Source: a virus
Reading direction: 5' to 3' (one strand)
Length of the DNA: 30,929 nt
Virus record (IMG/VR): IMGVR_UViG_3300032265_001494
Span: 1-30,929 of that record
Shown here: piece after piece, positions 22,167-30,609 of the stretch
How positions within the stretch are numbered: position 1 is the first letter of the stretch
Layout of the letters: each line of letters begins with the position of its first letter
The notes under the pieces: model-generated
The model's database searches: none
The model's input: only the letters and a program-made list of their open reading frames with translations
What the model was told of the DNA's origin: nothing
Made by a program: the position numbers and the translations under genes

Positions 22167-25016
22167 ATGAAAGGATTAACAAATTTTCTAGTAGAATCAA
22201 TATTAAGAGAAGAGAAAGAATTAACACCATCTACACCGCATGTTAAAAATGAAGGTTTAGGTGGTGTTCATCCTATGGAGATAGACCATATAGGAAATGA
22301 CCCAGCCGTATCTTTAATGCATAGAGATAGACCTGATAGATTAACAATTCAACAAATAGCTGATAAGCATAAAACAACTATTGATGATGTTAAGAGTAAG
22401 ATAAAAGAGGGTGCAAAACACGAAACTGAACATACTGATAATTTAAAAGTTGCAACACTTATTGCAAAAGACCACATTGAAGAGGATTTAAATTATTATC
22501 GCAAATTAAATAATGCTGGATTAGAAGAAGCTGACTTGACTGAAATAAGTTTTGGAGCTAATTATGATACATCCGGAATACACTCAGATAATAATGCCAG
22601 TTGGGATGAATTTAGAAAAAAAGACCCGTATATTGGTAAATTAAAAGATTGGGAAATAATGAATCACGAAAGTGATGAATATAAAAATATACAAAATAAA
22701 AAATTACCAATCAATAATCATGGAAACGAAAATGGACCATGGGACCACGAACATCCTAATAGAAAAATTACTAAACCTGAAGATTTTTTAAAAAAATCAT
22801 CTAAAATAAAAAAAAATTCAATTAAAGAAATAGTTGATGGTGATAACGTAACTTGTGATAAGTGTGGGTGGAACTGGAAGTTGGAAGATGGTGGAACGGA
22901 TAAATACATTTGTCATAAATGCGGACATGATAACCAACCAGTAGTATCTGAGGGTTTATTGACTGAAGGTGGAGCAGCAGGACACTTAGCACATCCATTT
23001 GAAGATGAAGATTTGACTTTTGGTGATATGAAAGAAATGATTAAAAGAGGTCTTGTTGGTGGATTGGATAAAGAAGCACCTGTTAGTGAAAAATTGGATG
23101 GACAAAATATCGCATTTACTATTAAAGATAGTAAAATTAGATTTGGTAGAAATAAAGGACATGTTAGAAATGCAGGACAAAATGCATTAGATGTAAAAGG
23201 AATTGCACAACAATTTGCCGGAAGAGGTGGAATTGAAAAAGCATTTACAAATTCAGCTGAGGATTTACAAGCAGCAGTTAAGAAATTATCTCCGGAACAA
23301 GTTAAGAAAATGTTTGGTAATGGTTCTAAGTTTATGAGTTTGGAAATAATACTTCCAGAAACTCAATATGTAATACCTTATGGTAAGAATGTTTTGGTAA
23401 TGCACGGAACTATTGAATACAATAAAGATGGTGAACAAATAGGTCGTTCAACGGAAGATGCTAAAACATTTGCACAGGCTATTCAAAAAGTAGGAGCAGA
23501 TAGACAAAAAACATTTGGTATTGAAGGTCCTAGAGAAATAGTATTCAATGATGCAGAAGCAAAAGAGTATGCACAAAAAGCAAAAAAATATAATTCTGAA
23601 TTAGATAAAGCAGCTAAAGAATTTGGTTTAAATGATAAATCTAAATTAGAGGATTATAGAAGAGCATGGTGGAGTAGAGAATTAGATAAGCAAGGTTTGC
23701 AATTTTCAAAAGAAGAAAAGAACGGATTGATTAAAAGATTTGCAGATGGTGATAAAACATTTGGTAGTAAATCTTTTACTGATGAAAAGAAAAAAGAATG
23801 GTTTAAAAACTTTGAAAATAATCAATTGGTAAAATCACAAAAGAAAATGATTAACCCAATTGAAATGACATTTTTAAATTCAGGGGCAGATGTATTGAAA
23901 AGAGTAACAAATTTCTTATCATCAAACAATCCAAAAGCTGGAATTGCATTAAAGAAAGAAACATTGGCATCTATTAAAGGTATTAGAGATAGTAAAGATA
24001 CTGATAAGATTGCAAAACTACAAAACGAATTAAAAAGATTAAATTCTATTGGTATAGATAAATTAGTTCCATCGGAAGGTATTGTATTTCAGTATAATGG
24101 TAAACCTTACAAATTTACAGGAGCATTTGCACCTATAAATCAAATTAACGGAACTTTTAAATTTGATAAACCAAAAAAGAAAGAAACTACGGGAAAAGAA
24201 ACCGATACTGCTAAAAAACCTAAAAATGAAGTAGCAATATTCAGCGGACGTTTTCAACCATTCCATGCAGGACATTATAGTATCTATAAAGCATTGGTTG
24301 ATAAGTTTGGTAAAGATAATGTTTATATAGCATCTTCAAATGCACAAGATGATATTAAATCTCCATTTAATTTTAAAGATAAGAAAAATATAATAACTAC
24401 TATGTTTGGAATACCTTCAAGTAAAGTAGTTACAGTTAAAAATCCATATGCACCTACTGAAATTTTAGATAAATTACCTAAAAATACAAAGTATGTAACT
24501 GCGGTATCCCAAAAAGATGCAGAACGATTGGAGCAAGGTGGTAAATACTTTAAAAACTATAATAAAGTTCCTGATACTAAAAAGAAAGGATATGAACATG
24601 AAGGGTACTACATTGTAGCACCTGAAATGCAATTAAAAGTTAATGGTAAAAATATTAGTGGAACTCAATTAAGAGCAACATTTGGTAGTGATACTATTAG
24701 TACAGCTGAAAAGAGAAAAATATTCCAACAAATATATCCTAAATTTGATAAGGATGTATTTTCTAAAATAGTTCTAACAACTAAAAAATCAGAAAAAGTT
24801 AAAAAAGCTTCTGAACCAAAAGGAACTAATACTAAAAAACAAAAAACATCTACACCACCGCAAATTAAAAATTTACCAAGTAAAGTTTTAGATAAAAAAA
24901 TCAAAAACCCTGATACTGGTAGAATGATTAAATTAAAAAGTGCTTTGAGATATGATAAATCATCCAAAGTAAGAAAGAGTGCAGATTCTATGTTGAAGCA
25001 ATCTATAAAAAGATAA
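22167..25016 (+). CDS. Multidomain protein: zinc ribbon, ligase-like KxDG nucleotidyltransferase, and HxGH nucleotidylyltransferase
   Basis: A 949-residue protein. The N-terminus 'MKGLTNFLVESILREE' resembles T4 capsid-targeting leaders and has LxE sites at 8-10 and 13-15. Residues 50-110 look like DUF5661 ('EHTDNLKVATLIAKDHIEED'). A zinc ribbon follows (C230, C233, C249, C252). Residues 270-670 contain 'EKLDGQN' with K309, a Glu at 393 and 'SEGIVFQYNGKPYKF' (E637), which fit motifs I, III and IV of the DNA/RNA ligase superfamily. Residues 690-880 form a nucleotidylyltransferase of NMNAT/cytidylyltransferase type: 'GRFQPFHAGH' (H700, H703) and 'ISGTQLR' (830-836). A basic tail with 'NPDTGRMIKLKSALRYDKSS' ends it. 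Single-domain cytidylyltransferase-like genes occur in T4-like cyanophages. A capsid-packaged enzyme for nucleic acid or NAD metabolism is possible but unproven. Confidence 0.78.
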   Translation: MKGLTNFLVESILREEKELTPSTPHVKNEGLGGVHPMEIDHIGNDPAVSLMHRDRPDRLTIQQIADKHKTTIDDVKSKIKEGAKHETEHTDNLKVATLIAKDHIEEDLNYYRKLNNAGLEEADLTEISFGANYDTSGIHSDNNASWDEFRKKDPYIGKLKDWEIMNHESDEYKNIQNKKLPINNHGNENGPWDHEHPNRKITKPEDFLKKSSKIKKNSIKEIVDGDNVTCDKCGWNWKLEDGGTDKYICHKCGHDNQPVVSEGLLTEGGAAGHLAHPFEDEDLTFGDMKEMIKRGLVGGLDKEAPVSEKLDGQNIAFTIKDSKIRFGRNKGHVRNAGQNALDVKGIAQQFAGRGGIEKAFTNSAEDLQAAVKKLSPEQVKKMFGNGSKFMSLEIILPETQYVIPYGKNVLVMHGTIEYNKDGEQIGRSTEDAKTFAQAIQKVGADRQKTFGIEGPREIVFNDAEAKEYAQKAKKYNSELDKAAKEFGLNDKSKLEDYRRAWWSRELDKQGLQFSKEEKNGLIKRFADGDKTFGSKSFTDEKKKEWFKNFENNQLVKSQKKMINPIEMTFLNSGADVLKRVTNFLSSNNPKAGIALKKETLASIKGIRDSKDTDKIAKLQNELKRLNSIGIDKLVPSEGIVFQYNGKPYKFTGAFAPINQINGTFKFDKPKKKETTGKETDTAKKPKNEVAIFSGRFQPFHAGHYSIYKALVDKFGKDNVYIASSNAQDDIKSPFNFKDKKNIITTMFGIPSSKVVTVKNPYAPTEILDKLPKNTKYVTAVSQKDAERLEQGGKYFKNYNKVPDTKKKGYEHEGYYIVAPEMQLKVNGKNISGTQLRATFGSDTISTAEKRKIFQQIYPKFDKDVFSKIVLTTKKSEKVKKASEPKGTNTKKQKTSTPPQIKNLPSKVLDKKIKNPDTGRMIKLKSALRYDKSSKVRKSADSMLKQSIKR

Positions 25017-25051
25017 TCAGCAAATTTATTTCGTTTTGTTTTATTTTGATA

Positions 25052-25059
25052 TACTTATA
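25052..25059 (+). promoter_or_regulatory. TACTTATA octamer variant upstream of the packaging genes
   Basis: TACTTATA, one base off TATTTATA, lies 23 bases before the ATG at 25083. It would serve the candidate small terminase and the large terminase, whose starts are coupled. Confidence 0.35.
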
Positions 25060-25082
25060 TATACAAATATATCGTATATAGT

Positions 25083-25781
25083 ATGGCTAAAGATTTTAAC
25101 AAAAAATTCATGCATCCAACTCGTAGAAAGTTGGTAGATATGGTTTTAACAGGTGGAGAATATGAAAAAGATACTTTCATAGGATTTTCCGATGCAGATT
25201 CTGCAGCAAAAAAGAATAATAGAAAGATTGGTGATAAGTGGGTAGATGCAGATGGTATGATTAATGAAAAAACCGAATTTGGTATAATCAAAACATCTGA
25301 AGCAACTGAAACATTTCAGGATGTAAGAGCATACTTAGATAAATTAAATACCTGTAAAGCATCTGATTGTGAAAGACAAGGTAGACAAAAATGGGGACCT
25401 ACCGATAAAAGATTTATTAGTAAAACAGGATATTGTACTGCATGTTTGGCAAATAGAGAAGCAATCATAAAACAAGATGGAATGTGGGATTATTATGAAA
25501 GTTTTAAAGTTTGTAATAACGCAGTTGCTAATGGTAAAGATATGGTTGCAAAATTTAAGCAAGCATATGATGAAGCAAAACAAGAATATGATTTTGTTCA
25601 TGCGGATGGTAGAATAGAAAAGTGGGTTTTGGAAAAAGATGTTGAAGAAGTTAAGAATGAAATTATGGCAGAAATTCTTAGTTTGGAAAACGAAATAGAA
25701 GTTGCAACTAAAATTAGAGATGAAGCGTGGAGTTTGTTGAAAGATAAAAACTACGAACTTTTACAAGATGTAAACTTATGA
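25083..25781 (+). CDS. Candidate small terminase subunit or packaging accessory protein, zinc-binding
   Basis: A 232-residue protein directly upstream of the large terminase, overlapping it by 4 bases (ATGA). The N-terminal 80 residues are basic and polar. Four cysteines, C91-x4-C96 and C118-x2-C121, probably hold a zinc ion. From about 150 to the end the sequence is a long helix and coiled coil ('KQAYDEAKQEYDF', 'EVKNEIMAEILSLENEIEV'). In T4 the gene before gp17 is gp16, a coiled-coil small terminase that recognises DNA and stimulates the motor. Position and coiled coil fit that role. I see no direct gp16 sequence match, and the zinc site is not a standard gp16 feature, so the assignment is positional. 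Confidence 0.5.
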   Translation: MAKDFNKKFMHPTRRKLVDMVLTGGEYEKDTFIGFSDADSAAKKNNRKIGDKWVDADGMINEKTEFGIIKTSEATETFQDVRAYLDKLNTCKASDCERQGRQKWGPTDKRFISKTGYCTACLANREAIIKQDGMWDYYESFKVCNNAVANGKDMVAKFKQAYDEAKQEYDFVHADGRIEKWVLEKDVEEVKNEIMAEILSLENEIEVATKIRDEAWSLLKDKNYELLQDVNL

Positions 25782-27376
25782 GTACAGGCATAACACAAAA
25801 AAAGACTTTAAAGGAAATTATTGCAGAGGAATATAAGAAGTGCGCTACTGACCCAATACACTTTATGAAGAAGTATTGTATGATTCAGCACCCTGTAAGA
25901 GGAAAGATACCTTTCCAATTATTTCCATTTCAAGAAAGTACATTAATTCAATTTAAGAATAATAGATTTAACATAGTATTAAAATCAAGACAAACAGGTA
26001 TCTCAACATTATCTGCTGGATTTTCATTATGGAAAATGATATTCAATTCTGATTTTAATATATTGGTAATTGCAACTAAACAAGAGGTTGCAAAGAACTT
26101 AGTAACCAAAGTAAGGGTAATGCATGAATTACTACCAACTTGGTTAAAAAACGGAAGTATGGAAGATAACAAACTTTCACTTCGTTTAAATAATGGTTCT
26201 CAAATTAAAGCAATTGCATCTTCACCTGATGCAGGACGTTCGGAATCCTTATCATTATTGATATTTGATGAGGCCGCTTTCATTGATGATATTGATGAGA
26301 TTTGGACATCTGCACAATCTACCTTATCAACGGGTGGTAGTTGTATTGCACTTTCTACTCCTAATGGTGTGGGTAACTGGTTTCACCAAACTTGGATGGG
26401 AGCAGAGGAAAGTAGAAATCCATTCAATACAATTAGATTGCATTGGACGGTACACCCTGAAAGAGACCAAAAGTGGAGAGATTTACAGGAAGAATTATTA
26501 GGAAAGAAAGGAGCAGCTCAAGAATGTGATTGTGACTTCGTTTCTTCTGGAGATAATGTAATAGACCCGGAATTATTAATGTTCTATAAAGATTCTTATG
26601 TTCAGGAACCAATTATTAAAGATGGTGTAGACCATAATCTTTGGAGATGGGAATATCCTGATTATACAAAATCTTATATGGTAGTTGCCGATGTGGCCAG
26701 AGGTGATAGTGCTGACTTTTCTGCATTTCATGTCATAGATATTCAAAACGCAATTCAAGTTGCAGAATACAAAGGTAAGATGGATACTAAAGATTTTGGA
26801 AATTTCTTAGTTAGTGTTGCAACGGAATATAATGATGCATTGCTTGTAATAGAGAATGCAAATATTGGTTGGGCAGCTATTCAACAAGTCATCGATAGGA
26901 ACTATAAGAACCTATTTTATATGAGTACGGATTTAAAGTATGTAGATGTTGAAAACCAAATGACAAACAAATATAGAGCACAGGAGAGGGGTTTAGTAGC
27001 TGGTTTCTCAACTACTCAAAGAACTAGACCTCTTATCATTTCTAAATTAGAAGAATATTTCAAAGAAAAATCAATTACGATTCGTTCATCTCGTTTGATT
27101 GATGAATTGTTTACTTTTATTTGGCATGGTGGTAGAGCAGAGGCAATGAAAGGATATAATGATGACTTGACAATGTCATTATCAATTGGATTGTGGGTTA
27201 GAGATACAGCACTTAGATTAAGACAGCAAGGTATCGATTTAACTAAACAAGCTTTGGGTGGAATTACACAAAATAATAGTTTTTCAGGAGTATATGGTGG
27301 CAATAGTTCATTGGATAATGACCCTTGGAAAATGAAAACTGGTGATGGTTATATGGATTTGACGGAGTGGTTGTAA
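25778..27376 (+). CDS. terL: Terminase large subunit (T4 gp17-like packaging motor)
   Basis: A 532-residue protein. The N-terminal ATPase has Walker A 'SRQTGIST' (70-77), Walker B 'LLIFDE' (160-165) and the coupling motif 'STP' (193-195). The C-terminal RNase H-like nuclease has 'VVADVARGDSADFSAF' (D305), 'ALLVIENANIG' (E359) and 'NDDLTMSLSIG' (D462-D463), the three acidic ligands of gp17-type nucleases. It pumps DNA into the prohead through the portal and cuts the concatemer. Length is somewhat below that of T4 gp17 (about 610), mainly for lack of its N-terminal extension. It starts inside the stop of the previous gene. With the portal downstream, this is the conserved T4 packaging block, although gp18 and gp19 are not between them here. 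Confidence 0.96.
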   Translation: MSTGITQKKTLKEIIAEEYKKCATDPIHFMKKYCMIQHPVRGKIPFQLFPFQESTLIQFKNNRFNIVLKSRQTGISTLSAGFSLWKMIFNSDFNILVIATKQEVAKNLVTKVRVMHELLPTWLKNGSMEDNKLSLRLNNGSQIKAIASSPDAGRSESLSLLIFDEAAFIDDIDEIWTSAQSTLSTGGSCIALSTPNGVGNWFHQTWMGAEESRNPFNTIRLHWTVHPERDQKWRDLQEELLGKKGAAQECDCDFVSSGDNVIDPELLMFYKDSYVQEPIIKDGVDHNLWRWEYPDYTKSYMVVADVARGDSADFSAFHVIDIQNAIQVAEYKGKMDTKDFGNFLVSVATEYNDALLVIENANIGWAAIQQVIDRNYKNLFYMSTDLKYVDVENQMTNKYRAQERGLVAGFSTTQRTRPLIISKLEEYFKEKSITIRSSRLIDELFTFIWHGGRAEAMKGYNDDLTMSLSIGLWVRDTALRLRQQGIDLTKQALGGITQNNSFSGVYGGNSSLDNDPWKMKTGDGYMDLTEWL

Positions 27377-27378
27377 TG

Positions 27379-27414
27379 TTTTGATAAATTGTCATATTTA
27401 TTGTCATATCAAAA
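27379..27414 (+). promoter_or_regulatory. Inverted and direct repeats around a TATTTATT octamer
   Basis: TTTTGATA (27379-27386) and TATCAAAA (27407-27414) are perfect inverted repeats. Between and into them lie two direct copies of ATTGTCATAT (27388-27397 and 27400-27409), with the octamer TATTTATT at 27395-27402 at their junction. It sits between the terminase stop and the ATG at 27423, 20 bases after the octamer. It could be a promoter with a repeated protein site, or a weak AT-rich terminator of the terminase message. Confidence 0.4.
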
Positions 27415-27422
27415 ATTATTAT

Positions 27423-27875
27423 ATGAACAAAGAACAATTTAAAAAAATAATAAGAGAAATAATAAAAGAGGATGTTGTTAACCAATTATATAAAAAAGGA
27501 GAACAACCACAAGACAATCCTTTTGATGATTATGATGAATTGGATGTTGAACAGGAGGATATGGATGATTTCATAAACTTTTTAAAAACATATCAAAGTG
27601 AATTAACCGAAGCAAATTGTCCTTGTGTATTTGAGGCAGAGTATCAGGGTAGAGAAGTGAAATTGGGTAAACCAATGCAAGGAGATGTTAAGAAGTTTAA
27701 AGTATATGTTAAGAACCCTAAAACAGGTAAAGTTATTAAGGTAAACTTTGGACAAAAAGGAATGGTAATCAAAAAGGGCAACCCGGAAAGAAGAAAGAGT
27801 TTTAGAGCAAGGATGCATTGTGATAATCCAGGTCCTAGAACAAAAGCAAACTACTGGAGTTGTAGAAAATGGTAA
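27423..27875 (+). CDS. Conserved T4-like phage protein between terminase and portal, function unknown
   Basis: A 150-residue protein. I start it at ATG 27423 and not at the in-frame ATG 27381, which lies in the repeat region and would add a His/Tyr-rich stretch unlike a coding sequence. The N-terminus 'MNKEQFKKIIREIIKED' is an amphipathic basic helix with IRE and IKE sites, like leaders of other genes here. An acidic segment (30-55) follows. The C-terminal domain is basic and patterned: 'KVYVKNPKTGKVIKVNFGQKG', 'RRKSFRARMHCDNPGPRTK' and 'YWSCRKW', with two Cys. From memory this C-terminal block recurs in T4-like phages near packaging genes. Nucleic-acid or capsid contact is plausible from charge. 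No biochemical role is known to me. Confidence 0.68.
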   Translation: MNKEQFKKIIREIIKEDVVNQLYKKGEQPQDNPFDDYDELDVEQEDMDDFINFLKTYQSELTEANCPCVFEAEYQGREVKLGKPMQGDVKKFKVYVKNPKTGKVIKVNFGQKGMVIKKGNPERRKSFRARMHCDNPGPRTKANYWSCRKW

Positions 27876-27883
27876 AATAAATT

Positions 27884-29671
27884 ATGGCAGAACAAGAACA
27901 AAATAGCGAAGATAGAAGTTTTTTTGGTAGACTTAAAAAATTATTCTCATCCTCTAGTATCGTTAGATATGATAATAAGGGAAGAACAAAAGTAGTAGAT
28001 ACTGAATATAGACAAAGAAACACAAACTTCGTAAATCTAAGAGATAGATATACTAAGTTACAAAGGTCATTTTATGAACAGCAGGGTGGTGCACAATCAA
28101 TGGCATATCACCAAGTTCGTAGAGAATTGTTTAGAGATTATGATGCTATGGATAATGACCCAATTATTTCAGCAGCATTGGATATATACGCAGATGAGAG
28201 TACAACTAAAAACGAATATGGTGATGTTCTTCACATTCGTTCTTCAAGTGATAAAGTAAAAGCATTATTAGAAAATTTATTCTATGATGTTATTAATGTT
28301 GAATTTAATTTATGGCCTTGGGTTAGAAATCTTTGCAAATACGGAGATTTCTTTTTAGCATTAGAGATTGAGCCTGAAAAAGGTATCATAAATGTAGTTC
28401 CTTATTCTTGCTACAATACTGAAAGATTGGAAGGTACTGACCCTGATAATCCTAACTATGTTAAATTTAAAGTTGAATTAGATACTACTGGAAAGAAAGA
28501 ATATGAAAACTATGAGATGGCTCATTTCCGTTTATTATCAGATACAAACTTCTTACCTTATGGTAAAGCAATGATTGAAGGTAGTAGAAGAGTTTGGAAA
28601 CAAATATGTTTAATGGAAGATGCGATGTTAATCCATCGTATTATGAGAGCACCTGAAAAGAGAATTTTCAAAATAGATATTGGTAATATACCACCAAACG
28701 AAGTTGATAACTACATGCAAAAGATTATCAACAAAATGAAGAAAACTCCATTTGTTGACCAAAATACAGGAGATTACAATTTAAAATATAATATTCAAAA
28801 CCTTACTGAAGATTTCTTCTTACCTGTTAGAGGTGGTGATAGTGGTACTTCAATTGATAACTTAGCAGGTTTAGAATACGCAGCAATAGATGATATCAAT
28901 TATTTAAAAGCTAAATTATTCGCATCACTTAAAGTTCCTAAAGCATTTTTGGGTTATGAAGAAGATGTTAATGGTAAAGCTACATTAGCAGCTCAAGATG
29001 TTCGTTTTGCTAGAACTATTGAAAGAATACAAAAAACAATAGTTAGTGAATTAACTAAAGTGGCAATTGTACACTTAGCAGGGCAAGGTATTGATGATGC
29101 AGAAATGTTAAATTTTGAATTATCATTAACAAATGCTTCTACAATATATGAGCAAGAGAAAGTAAATTTATGGAGTGAAAAAATTAAATTAGCATCAGAT
29201 ATGAAGCAATCTAATATGATTTCAACTGATTGGATGTATCACAATATATTTGGATTCAGTAAAGAAGAAATTCAAGAGGAAAGAACTAGATTGGTATTAG
29301 ACCTTAAAGATAGATTCCGTTTCAATTCAATTGAACAGCAAGGACAAGACCCTGCTAATCCACCACAACAAACAAATGTAGAGGAGGAGATTGAAAAAAT
29401 GAAACAGGAGATAAATGATAATGATAAAGGTGGCAGACCAAGAGAAGGAAATACTTATGGAAAAGATAAACATCCATTAGGTAGAGACCCATTAGGTAAC
29501 AAAGAAAACGAAGCAGAAAGAAAAAGAGAAACTCGTATATCTATTAACCCATCAAAAATTCGTAAAGAATTTATCAACGGGATGGCATCAAAAAAGAAGT
29601 TTTTAGCTGAAAAAAAAGAAAAAAGCAACTTTTTAGATGATAATAATATCATAGACGAAGGAAAATTTTAA
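27884..29671 (+). CDS. gp20: Portal vertex protein (T4 gp20-like)
   Basis: A 595-residue protein. The characteristic portal block 'FRDYDAMDNDPIISAALDIYADE' is split here as 'FRDYDAMDNDPIIS' and 'ALDIYADE' (about residues 82-105). 'NLWPWVRNLCKYGDFFL' and 'VPYSCYNTERLEG' follow, then the stem and crown region with 'RIMRAPEKRIFKIDIGN' and 'SLKVPKAFLGYEED'. Twelve copies form the ring through which DNA enters and leaves the head, and which seeds head assembly and docks the terminase and tail. The C-terminal 110 residues are charged and low in complexity ('KGGRPREGNTYGKDKHPLG'), a tail longer than in T4 (524 residues). It lies 8 bases after the small conserved gene, so both are likely co-transcribed. 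Confidence 0.94.
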   Translation: MAEQEQNSEDRSFFGRLKKLFSSSSIVRYDNKGRTKVVDTEYRQRNTNFVNLRDRYTKLQRSFYEQQGGAQSMAYHQVRRELFRDYDAMDNDPIISAALDIYADESTTKNEYGDVLHIRSSSDKVKALLENLFYDVINVEFNLWPWVRNLCKYGDFFLALEIEPEKGIINVVPYSCYNTERLEGTDPDNPNYVKFKVELDTTGKKEYENYEMAHFRLLSDTNFLPYGKAMIEGSRRVWKQICLMEDAMLIHRIMRAPEKRIFKIDIGNIPPNEVDNYMQKIINKMKKTPFVDQNTGDYNLKYNIQNLTEDFFLPVRGGDSGTSIDNLAGLEYAAIDDINYLKAKLFASLKVPKAFLGYEEDVNGKATLAAQDVRFARTIERIQKTIVSELTKVAIVHLAGQGIDDAEMLNFELSLTNASTIYEQEKVNLWSEKIKLASDMKQSNMISTDWMYHNIFGFSKEEIQEERTRLVLDLKDRFRFNSIEQQGQDPANPPQQTNVEEEIEKMKQEINDNDKGGRPREGNTYGKDKHPLGRDPLGNKENEAERKRETRISINPSKIRKEFINGMASKKKFLAEKKEKSNFLDDNNIIDEGKF

Positions 29672-29689
29672 TAAACTAAAAGAAAGTTA

Positions 29690-29716
29690 TATTTATATGT
29701 GTTAGTTTACGCATAT
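29690..29716 (+). promoter_or_regulatory. TATTTATA octamer followed by a leader hairpin
   Basis: An exact TATTTATA (29690-29697) lies 39 bases before the ATG at 29737. It overlaps a 7-pair hairpin, ATATGTG (29695-29701) with CGCATAT (29710-29716), around an eight-base loop. The hairpin is AT-rich with one G-T pair and has no T tract, so a leader structure is more likely than a terminator. Confidence 0.4.
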
Positions 29717-29736
29717 ATGTAAAAATTAGGGAAGTA

Positions 29737-30609
29737 ATGAAGAAAATTAAACATTCCAAGTTTAAGAATACTGGAGTGTTATTTGAACTTTTGGTAAAGC
29801 AAATAACATTGGAGGTTCTAAATGGAGACAAAACAGAGAACGCTAAAAAAATATTAAAAGAATTTTTTGGCCCTTCTACGGAGTTGAATAAAGAACTTCG
29901 TTTATACGATTTATTATTAAAAGAAAAGTATAACACCGAAACACGTGCTGAAAAATTTGTAGATACAATTGCAGAAGCACATGCAAGATTAGATGATAAA
30001 AAATTATCAAAAGAAAAGTATAATCTTATTAAAGAGATTGGAGCAAAGTTTGAATTAGAACAATTCTTATCTTCTCCAGTATCTAACTATAAAGTATTAG
30101 CATCAATATATAAAATATTTGAATCTAAGAAATCAACCAATTATGATATTAAAGACGTTTTCAACTCTAAAATAACCCTAATTGAAAACATACTAACACG
30201 TCCTATTATCAAAGAAACAGCTAAATCAGAAAACGATAAGTTGATTGAAAGTTATAGAAAGCAAGAAAAAGACCTAAGATTATTAACATATAAAATCTTA
30301 GTTGAGAATTTTAATAAAAAATATACAAATTTAGATGATTCTCAAAAAAATTTATTAAAAGAATATATTAATAATATTTCAAATACTTCCAAATTTAAGG
30401 ATTACATTTCGCAACAACTACCAAAAATTATTTCTGAACTTAAAGCAATCAATGCTAAAGTAAAAGATAAAGTTACAAAAATCAAATTAACAGAAACTAT
30501 TTCAGTTTTAGAAAAAACTAAAATTGGAAAGAGTGTAACTGATAATCAAGTTTCATCTATTATGATTTCATATGAGTTGATTAAAGAACTAAAAGGAAAA
30601 ACAAAATAA
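29737..30609 (+). CDS. Helical protein downstream of the portal, function unknown
   Basis: A 290-residue Lys/Glu/Leu-rich protein that is almost wholly alpha-helical. It begins 'MKKIKHSKFKNTGVLFELLV', a block I recall from T4-like marine phages, and has coiled-coil-prone segments ('SYRKQEKDLRLLTYKILVENF', 'DYISQQLPKIISELKAI'). There is no Cys and no catalytic motif. In T4 the genes after the portal (67, 68, 21, 22) encode prohead core and protease proteins, and the helical composition would suit a core/scaffold protein. I see no protease motifs here. The stop overlaps the next start (TAATG), so the two are translationally coupled. Confidence 0.65.
   Translation: MKKIKHSKFKNTGVLFELLVKQITLEVLNGDKTENAKKILKEFFGPSTELNKELRLYDLLLKEKYNTETRAEKFVDTIAEAHARLDDKKLSKEKYNLIKEIGAKFELEQFLSSPVSNYKVLASIYKIFESKKSTNYDIKDVFNSKITLIENILTRPIIKETAKSENDKLIESYRKQEKDLRLLTYKILVENFNKKYTNLDDSQKNLLKEYINNISNTSKFKDYISQQLPKIISELKAINAKVKDKVTKIKLTETISVLEKTKIGKSVTDNQVSSIMISYELIKELKGKTK

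Noticed and set aside
25017-25051. Bacteroidota-type promoter upstream of the packaging genes
   Set aside because: TTTG and a TAnnTTTG-like string are present but only about 2 bases apart and with a mismatch, so the architecture does not fit.
27381-27422. Upstream ATG for the gene between terminase and portal
   Set aside because: It would translate the repeat and octamer region into a His/Tyr/Cys-rich stretch. ATG 27423 gives the leader-like N-terminus seen in other genes.
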